A stretch of DNA of 19,321 nt from Bacteroidales bacterium (GTDB lineage: Bacteria > Bacteroidota > Bacteroidia > Bacteroidales > UBA10428): assembly GCA_030626465.1 (NCBI GenBank), contig DAOUOU010000022.1, forward strand, positions 1 to 19,321, in the 5' to 3' direction. Shown one piece after another: positions 15,312 to 19,321 of this stretch. The notes beneath the pieces were generated by a model. That model was not told where the DNA came from. It did not search any database and saw nothing but the letters and a program-made list of their open reading frames with translations. Numbering within the stretch: position 1 is the stretch's first letter; every line of letters starts with the position of its first letter. A program made the translations under genes and the position numbers.

Positions 15312-15944
15312 CTATTTTTTCTGAGTCGTATGTTTGACGAAATAAGCTACTTTTTCGATGGAGGTAATCATATCGTATTCTTCCAGGTAGATTGGATCAG
15401 GTACACTAAGATTAACCGTGGTGAAATTCAGAATACCTTTAATACCGGCCTGAACCAGTGCCTCTGCCATATTCTGTGCAGAATAAACCGGAACTGTCAG
15501 AATAGCAATAGAGATATCTTTACTTTTTATAATTTCCCGAAGTTTTTCAATTGAATAACATGTAATACCGTTTATTTTGTTGTTAATTTTTTTCGGATCC
15601 AGGTCAAAAGTGGCTGCAAGGTTTAATTTTGGACGCTTCCCGATAAAGTATGTCGATACTGCTTTACCCAGGTTTCCTAATCCGACCACTGCCACATTCA
15701 ATTGCTCTTCAGGGTCGATAACATTGCCTATAACACGAATAAGTTCCTGTATATTGTATCCCCGGCGATTAGAGGTAGAGTAGCCAATAAACATTATATC
15801 GCGGCGAACCTGAACAGCTGTTATATTATGCATGTCGGCCAGCTCATGCGAAAAAACATGGGTCATACCCTCCTTGAGACAATTATACAAAGAACGCCTG
15901 TACTCACTTAAGCGCTCCACAGTTTTTTTGGGCAAAACCTTCAT
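15312..15944 (-). CDS. rex: Redox-sensing transcriptional repressor Rex
   Basis: Starting at the ATG at 15944 gives 210 residues, the usual Rex length. The N-terminus KVLPKKTVERLSEYRRSLYNCL and ADMHNITAVQVRRDI form the winged helix that binds DNA (about residues 5-75). The Rossmann domain starts near 83 with VAVVGLGNLGKAVSTY, carrying the GxGxxG nucleotide site, and FDLDPKK supplies the acidic residue that selects NAD(H). Rex senses the NADH/NAD+ ratio and represses fermentative and respiratory genes when NADH is low. The frame extends to an ATG at 16100, but the extra 52 residues do not resemble Rex and read through the degenerate attC-like site, so that start is rejected. A motif resembling half a Rex box lies near 16002 and is too weak to count. 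Confidence 0.93.
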   Translation of the reverse strand: MKVLPKKTVERLSEYRRSLYNCLKEGMTHVFSHELADMHNITAVQVRRDIMFIGYSTSNRRGYNIQELIRVIGNVIDPEEQLNVAVVGLGNLGKAVSTYFIGKRPKLNLAATFDLDPKKINNKINGITCYSIEKLREIIKSKDISIAILTVPVYSAQNMAEALVQAGIKGILNFTTVNLSVPDPIYLEEYDMITSIEKVAYFVKHTTQKK

Positions 15945-16076
15945 ATTTTTAAAAATCCCACGTTTCATAACCGGGTAAAAATAAACAAAATTGATTTTAC
16001 AATTCCGGTAAAACTCCTTATGGTAAGAAAAGTTATTTAAAAGGTTTGGGTGTTGAGTTATGCATCGATACACTTC

Positions 16077-16142
16077 CCTTAACCATGTACTTTTCAGCAA
16101 ACCAGCACATGTGATGGCATCAGCTCGAACAACGGATTAGGC
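16077..16142 (-). other. Degenerate attC-like site (possible left end of a cassette array)
   Basis: On the minus strand the stop codon of the 192-aa gene overlaps GCCTAAT (16136-16142), close to the attC outer core RYYYAAC. TTCGAGC and, further on, GCTGAA could pair with one extra base on the first arm. Between them is a near-palindrome around CACATGTG. GTTAAGG (16077-16083) approximates GTTRRRY. The outer cores pair poorly, so the site is decayed or not an attC at all. Confidence 0.35.
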
Positions 16143-16715
16143 AGTTTTAATTTTTAACAGGTTGAATATTAGTTTTTTGTTATGCAAATAAAAATCTATT
16201 CCTAAGCCAATACCGAGTCCAATCAATATACCATATCTTGCAATAGTATAAATAAATGCCAGTGGTGGAAATCCAGCTTTTGCACTTATTATAAATACAA
16301 TAATACCAAACATTGTATTTAATAATCCATAAAATAAAACCAATACAAAGCTTCTTAAATAAAATGTTAGTTTAGGATTTCTTTTTATGAATTGATAATA
16401 AAGTTTAATAGATAAAAATAAACTTCCTAAGAAAAAAATGTCTCGTATTAAATAAGCAATAGATAGTAGTTTACCTGAAAATATAACAAGATTCAGAATA
16501 AGTATAATAGCCATTACCAAGATTTGGTCTCTAACTGATTTATATTCTAAAAGGCTGAAGAATAAAGCACCATATAATCCACTCATAACAAACTGAAAAG
16601 TTGTTCCGGAAGGGATAAAAATTGATTTGTTGAAAAATATAAAGCCTGTCAAGATACTTCCGATCATTCCGAAAAAAGTCAGCAATATAATATGATATAA
16701 TTTTTCTGATTTCAT
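16137..16715 (-). CDS. Cassette-borne integral membrane protein, unknown function (192 aa)
   Basis: The 192 residues form about six hydrophobic helices (beginning around residues 8, 38, 66, 90, 120 and 152) with short charged loops, and no known motif is recognised. The last helix carries the pattern GILIGLGIGLGIDFYLH, and the C-terminus is basic (HNKKLIFNLLKIKTA), as expected for the inner side of the membrane. A strong AAGGAG Shine-Dalgarno lies about 7 bp before the ATG, and the attC-like site 16737-16826 ends 21 bp upstream. The stop codon overlaps another degenerate attC-like core. This fits a promoterless integron gene cassette. The gene is much richer in A+T than rex beside it, which also points to transfer. 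Confidence 0.75.
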   Translation of the reverse strand: MKSEKLYHIILLTFFGMIGSILTGFIFFNKSIFIPSGTTFQFVMSGLYGALFFSLLEYKSVRDQILVMAIILILNLVIFSGKLLSIAYLIRDIFFLGSLFLSIKLYYQFIKRNPKLTFYLRSFVLVLFYGLLNTMFGIIVFIISAKAGFPPLAFIYTIARYGILIGLGIGLGIDFYLHNKKLIFNLLKIKTA

Positions 16716-16736
16716 GTCATACTCCTTTCTTTTGTC

Positions 16737-16826
16737 GACTAACGTTAGAATTCACCTGCCGCTAAGCGAAGCGAGGAAACAAAAACGCCGCGCGTTTTTG
16801 CGGTCAGGTGGAGCGAATTGTTAGCT
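16737..16826 (-). other. attC-like recombination site 1 (integron cassette site, 90 bp)
   Basis: Read on the minus strand: outer core AGCTAAC (16820-16826), then AATTCGCTCC, inner arm CACCTG-A-CCGC, a hairpin-forming middle with AAAAACGC and GCGTTTTT, inner arm GCGG-CAGGTG, GAATT, and outer core GTTAGTC (16737-16743). CTAAC pairs with GTTAG, and the inner arms (16753-16758 and 16805-16810, extended by CCGC/GCGG) pair with one unpaired A. This is the attC layout: two core pairs, unequal spacer and an extrahelical base. Cutting would fall between G and TT of GTTAG. It lies 3 bp after the stop of the 209-aa gene. Confidence 0.75.
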
Positions 16827-16829
16827 AAT

Positions 16830-17459
16830 TTATAAAGGATTATCTTCTCGCCTCCCATTACGTACTATCCAAGTTAGATATTCAATCCCTAAATTTGTTA
16901 TGTGATAATTGTTTCCCTTAATTTTAACAAGTAATCTGGTCATCAAAAAAGATAAATACTGTTCGAGAGTCCAAGATACCAACAGTTTTGGATACAACTC
17001 TTGGACATGCTTAAAATGCGACAACACAAATTCCTTTGACTTGCCTTGAACAGCAACTTCATTTAATTTCTTTAGAAGAAATATTTGACTACCAAATATC
17101 AACCCATAAATTTGTTCAAACTCCAGCAATATTTTTGTAGCAGCCAGATGTTTTATGAGAATAGCAATGGAGTCACCTTTTGTTTCCAACCCTCGCTTTT
17201 CCAAATCCGCTTTAATTCGACTTTCAATATCTTGTAAAACAACTGAGCTTTCTATTGCATTAAGAAGTTCTTGAACAGCCTCTTTTTTTTGTTCCTCTCT
17301 TTGTGCCTCTGGTGTTGTTGATGCTTTGATTCCACTCTTATCAATGGACGTAACTCGAGAGATAAGAGCTGCCAAATGCTGTCTAAAAATAAGAACAAAA
17401 AAAACTAAAAATAGAAATGTGAAATGAGGCCATCCAAGATATTTTAATATTTCTTCCAT
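16830..17459 (-). CDS. Cassette-borne membrane-anchored protein, unknown function (209 aa)
   Basis: One N-terminal membrane helix (about residues 11-29, FTFLFLVFFVLIF) is followed by a charged, mostly helical cytoplasmic part. Residues about 45-95 (TPEAQREEQKKEAVQELLNAIESS) are likely coiled coil. The C-terminal 45 residues (FLMTRLLVKIKGNNYHITNLGIEYLTWIVRNG) look like a winged helix, with the phrase YHITNLGIEYL typical of such domains. No family is recognised. TGGAG lies 7 bp before the ATG. The gene is bracketed by two attC-like sites: site 1 begins 3 bp after its stop, and site 2 ends 130 bp before its start. The predicted excisable unit is about 853 bp. The spacer before the gene may hold its own promoter (TATAAT near 17533), but this is weak. 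Confidence 0.75.
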   Translation of the reverse strand: MEEILKYLGWPHFTFLFLVFFVLIFRQHLAALISRVTSIDKSGIKASTTPEAQREEQKKEAVQELLNAIESSVVLQDIESRIKADLEKRGLETKGDSIAILIKHLAATKILLEFEQIYGLIFGSQIFLLKKLNEVAVQGKSKEFVLSHFKHVQELYPKLLVSWTLEQYLSFLMTRLLVKIKGNNYHITNLGIEYLTWIVRNGRREDNPL

Positions 17460-17589
17460 GTTTTTTCTCCATTTTTTAAACAGCTAACATATATTCTATT
17501 CCCAATATCAGCATTGTAGCTAATATACAGCGTATTATACGGAAAAACAAAAAAAATATAAATGCTCCCACAGAGTACTTCCAGGTGCA

Positions 17590-17660
17590 GCATAACGACT
17601 GAGTTCACCTGCACTTTGGAGCGACAGCGGAAAAATGTCAGGTGGAACGATTTGTTATAC
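17590..17660 (-). other. attC-like recombination site 2 (integron cassette site, 71 bp)
   Basis: On the minus strand the site runs from outer core GTATAAC (17654-17660) to GTTATGC (17590-17596), which pair at six of seven positions. Inner arms CACCTG-A-CA and TG-CAGGTG (17639-17644 and 17606-17611, plus two bases) pair with one unpaired A, as in site 1. GTTC and GAAC outside them can also pair. The plus-strand words GTCAGGTGGA, CGA and TTGTTA are shared with site 1 in the same order. The length of 71 bp is typical of attC. I see no other repeat class that explains both sites. Confidence 0.8.
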
Positions 17661-17684
17661 CGTCTTCTTTTTAATTTCATCAAA

Positions 17685-17798
17685 TTATCTACACCATAGA
17701 GCCTGATAGGGCTTTATTATAACCGGGTTCTTTTTTTGCGCTTGAAAATAATCCTCGTTTTCCTGGTAATGCTCAAAGATATATTCGCCAATATCCAT
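17685..17798 (-). CDS. Possible small protein (37 aa) upstream of attC-like site 2
   Basis: An ATG-started frame encodes MDIGEYIFEHYQENEDYFQA and then QKKNPVIIKPYQALWCR, ending 24 bp before attC-like site 2. The composition, with many acidic and aromatic residues, is protein-like, and the position just ahead of an attC is where a cassette gene would end. The Shine-Dalgarno is not obvious. I do not recognise it; it may be a fragment or a chance frame. Confidence 0.3.
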   Translation of the reverse strand: MDIGEYIFEHYQENEDYFQAQKKNPVIIKPYQALWCR

Positions 17799-17883
17799 AT
17801 GGTATTACAGAACGTTTGTATTTAAATATGTCCTGTCGGGGATTGAGTTGAACTGCGTAAAACTGTCCCGTGCTTTTATCTGC
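17799..17883. other. Short spacer with no recognisable feature
   Basis: Nothing coding or structural could be supported here. It separates the possible 37-aa gene from the methyltransferase fragment. Confidence 0.4.
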
Positions 17884-18048
17884 TTAATCAGCGTTTTTAT
17901 ATTTGCCTTCAACGATTTTGATCTCTTCCGGTATGAGACCGTAGAGTTTGTAAACGAGCTGGTCGATTTCTGCTTCAAGAGCTTTTACTTTATTTAAAGT
18001 TTGTATCGCAGTCCAAATTGATGATAGAGTTACTTGCTTTTTTAATTC
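17884..18048 (-). pseudogene. C-terminal remnant of an Eco57I-like DNA methyltransferase / type IIG enzyme
   Basis: On the minus strand a frame ending at TAA 17884-17886 encodes IYELKKQVTLSSIWTAIQ and then NKVKALEAEIDQLVYKLYGL, PEEIKIVEG and a short Lys-rich tail. The phrase E-x-E-I-D-x-L-V-Y-x-L-Y-G-L-x-x-E-E-I-x-x-V-E is characteristic of the extreme C-terminus of Eco57I/PglX-type class I methyltransferases, where it closes the specificity region. Everything upstream is gone: the frame runs into the 3' end of the helicase gene and meets a stop. About 50 of an expected 1000 or so residues remain. It is a scar of a lost restriction-modification or defence gene, not a functional gene. The exact junction is near 18045-18060. 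Confidence 0.6.
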
Positions 18049-19321
18049 GTATATGGTGATAAAACTTTATTACTTGTAAAAACAATCAATTTTCTGGAAG
18101 CCCTTGTAAGAGCAACATATAAGTTTTTGGGGTCGCTAAATTTGTGAGCATTTAAAATCGCAACAGTATCAAACTCCAGACCTTTTGTCAGCAAAGTAGT
18201 TCCAATACATTTACCTTTTATTTTTCTCCCCATTCTACGTTTTACATTTCTAATATTTTTCATGGCTTTATAAACTGATATCTTTTGGTATTCTGCCTGT
18301 TCAAGTGCTTTGCACAAATCGGAAAACAGTTCTTTACGATAGCATTTAATATTTGGTATTTTTTTTATTTGTTTTAATGTTTGAGAAACAAGAATAAAAG
18401 AAATCTCTTGGTTCAGCTTATCCAGATTGCCTTTTATAGCTACTATTATTATTTTATCTTTTTCTTGCCTTTTATTTTTTAACTCATTATCATTAAACCA
18501 TTTATTTAATTCTGACTTATTAAATATATTGTAAATAATTTCATGAATTTTATTATAAATAGAGGCCGAATCACTATTATCAATAATTTTAGAAAAATTA
18601 TAAAAATCTTTTCCATCCATTGCTTCAACTAAATGAAATCTGTTTTTAAAAGTCTTTACTAAATTTTTCCTTGCATTTATATTTTCACTTACAGGATAAA
18701 TGAGTAGTAAACTTCTCTCTGAATCTAAAAGCTCTCTTATTCTTTTATTGTATTTTTTATCCCATGAATAAATATCATTTTCTACAATTTGTAAAATCTC
18801 AATGCCAGAAGCATATTGGTTTAAATCTATATTTATTTCATTTTCTAATTTACTTCTTATCTCTTTTAATCTATCACCCAATTTCGGATTAGTTTTTTTC
18901 CATCTCCATGGTTCGGTTAATTTAAAATGCGCATTTGCAAAAATATTTAAATCTGTTTCAAAATTGACTAATTCCCCTACATTAAAATCAAAAATACCTT
19001 GAAGTGGATCACCCAATATATAAATCGGAAGAATTTCTGATAACGCCAATATGAATTGATGTCGATCTATGGTGCAATCCTGATATTCATCAACAAATAA
19101 TCCAGCATAGGTTAATTTAATAACATCTTTTATTGGTTTTATTTTTACCAGATTGGCTGCTTTTTGAATAATAAAAGGAAAATAATTTTTGCTGTCATCT
19201 TGTTCAGGAATATTATTTATACAATAAAAAGCATTGACATATTTTTGAGCAAAACTATCAATCGTTTCAATATGATATTTGTTGTTGTTTATACCACTTT
19301 TCTTTATTTTTTCTTTAAGCG
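18042..19321 (-). CDS. UvrD/Rep-type superfamily 1 helicase, 5' end outside window (possible Gabija GajB-like)
   Basis: The frame is open from the right edge to TAA at 18042-18044, giving about 425 residues without the N-terminus. Visible motifs in order: IETIDSFAQKYV (motif Ib-like), LFVDEYQDCT (Walker B, motif II), IYILGDPLQGIFDF (motif III), TTLLTKGLEFDTVAIL (motif V region) and YVALTRASRKLIVFTS (motif VI, with the arginine). The Walker A loop should lie just beyond the window. With about 70-80 residues missing, the full protein would be roughly 500 residues, much shorter than UvrD or Rep (over 670) and close to GajB of the Gabija anti-phage system. No GajA is visible; it would be expected further right. 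The gene is very AT-rich and ends at a methyltransferase remnant, which fits a defence island. Confidence 0.85.
   Translation of the reverse strand, partial: LKEKIKKSGINNNKYHIETIDSFAQKYVNAFYCINNIPEQDDSKNYFPFIIQKAANLVKIKPIKDVIKLTYAGLFVDEYQDCTIDRHQFILALSEILPIYILGDPLQGIFDFNVGELVNFETDLNIFANAHFKLTEPWRWKKTNPKLGDRLKEIRSKLENEINIDLNQYASGIEILQIVENDIYSWDKKYNKRIRELLDSERSLLLIYPVSENINARKNLVKTFKNRFHLVEAMDGKDFYNFSKIIDNSDSASIYNKIHEIIYNIFNKSELNKWFNDNELKNKRQEKDKIIIVAIKGNLDKLNQEISFILVSQTLKQIKKIPNIKCYRKELFSDLCKALEQAEYQKISVYKAMKNIRNVKRRMGRKIKGKCIGTTLLTKGLEFDTVAILNAHKFSDPKNLYVALTRASRKLIVFTSNKVLSPYTN

Noticed and set aside
15990..16010. A Rex-box-like motif upstream of rex.
   Set aside because: Only one half-site (TTGTAAAA) fits; the second half does not match the TTGTnA-N6-TnACAA pattern.
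15312..16100. A 262-residue version of Rex starting at 16100.
   Set aside because: The extra 52 residues do not resemble Rex and read through the degenerate attC-like region; the ATG at 15944 gives normal Rex length and start.
16060..16136. A 25-codon plus-strand frame (ending ASARTTD) next to rex.
   Set aside because: It lies mostly within the degenerate attC-like hairpin and opposes the genes around it; more likely a reflection of repeat structure.
17444..17683. A 79-codon minus-strand frame upstream of the 209-aa gene.
   Set aside because: It reads straight through attC-like site 2 and its sequence is not protein-like beyond that.
1..19321. CRISPR arrays, rRNA genes, integrase genes and riboswitches.
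   Set aside because: No regularly spaced 25-40 bp repeats, no rRNA sequence, no tyrosine-recombinase motifs and no recognisable riboswitch were seen on either strand.

Overview
The window looks like a chromosome segment of a Bacteroidota bacterium. The supporting signs are AT-rich DNA, Bacteroidota-type promoters (TTG / TAnnTTTG), a large HAMP-GAF-PAS sensor of a type common in that phylum, a glycosyltransferase-like membrane protein with TPR repeats, Rex, and very long AT-rich spacers. The species cannot be named from the sequence.

Left part (1-6500), apparently resident DNA: on the minus strand, a partial multi-pass membrane protein with C-terminal TPR repeats and an MFS transporter. Diverging on the plus strand, a HAMP-GAF-PAS sensor with no visible kinase or other output domain, followed 8 bp later by a secreted ankyrin-repeat protein.

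Middle (6500-11371), an accessory region: a Fic AMP-transferase gene with its own consensus promoter; then about 1.1 kb of gene-poor DNA holding tRNA-Arg(TCT), its terminator, a 15-bp duplication of the tRNA 3' end (a probable attachment-site scar) and possible gene fragments; then a complete IS21-family insertion sequence (istA, istB) with recognisable ends and an internal perfect 40-bp palindrome.

Metal region (11444-14971, plus strand): an MBL-fold hydrolase and NikR, followed by a secreted protein of unknown function, a His-rich membrane protein that is probably a nickel/cobalt permease, and a small lipoprotein shaped like a heavy-metal-associated (HMA) domain but lacking its CxxC. Together these look like a nickel sensing and transport locus with unusual partners. 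A tandem-repeat spacer (about 15000-15180) separates it from rex.

Right part (16077-19321, minus strand), the most interesting section: two sites at 16737-16826 and 17590-17660 have the architecture of integron attC recombination sites, and a degenerate third lies at about 16077-16142. They bracket two small membrane-protein genes whose stop codons abut or overlap the sites and whose start codons follow Shine-Dalgarno sequences, the normal gene-cassette layout. No integrase is visible, so this fits a CALIN (cluster of attC sites lacking an integron integrase). Further right are a 37-codon ORF, a C-terminal scrap of an Eco57I-like DNA methyltransferase, and a UvrD-type helicase that runs off the window and may belong to a Gabija-like defence system. 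Much of the window therefore shows repeated gain and loss of mobile DNA.
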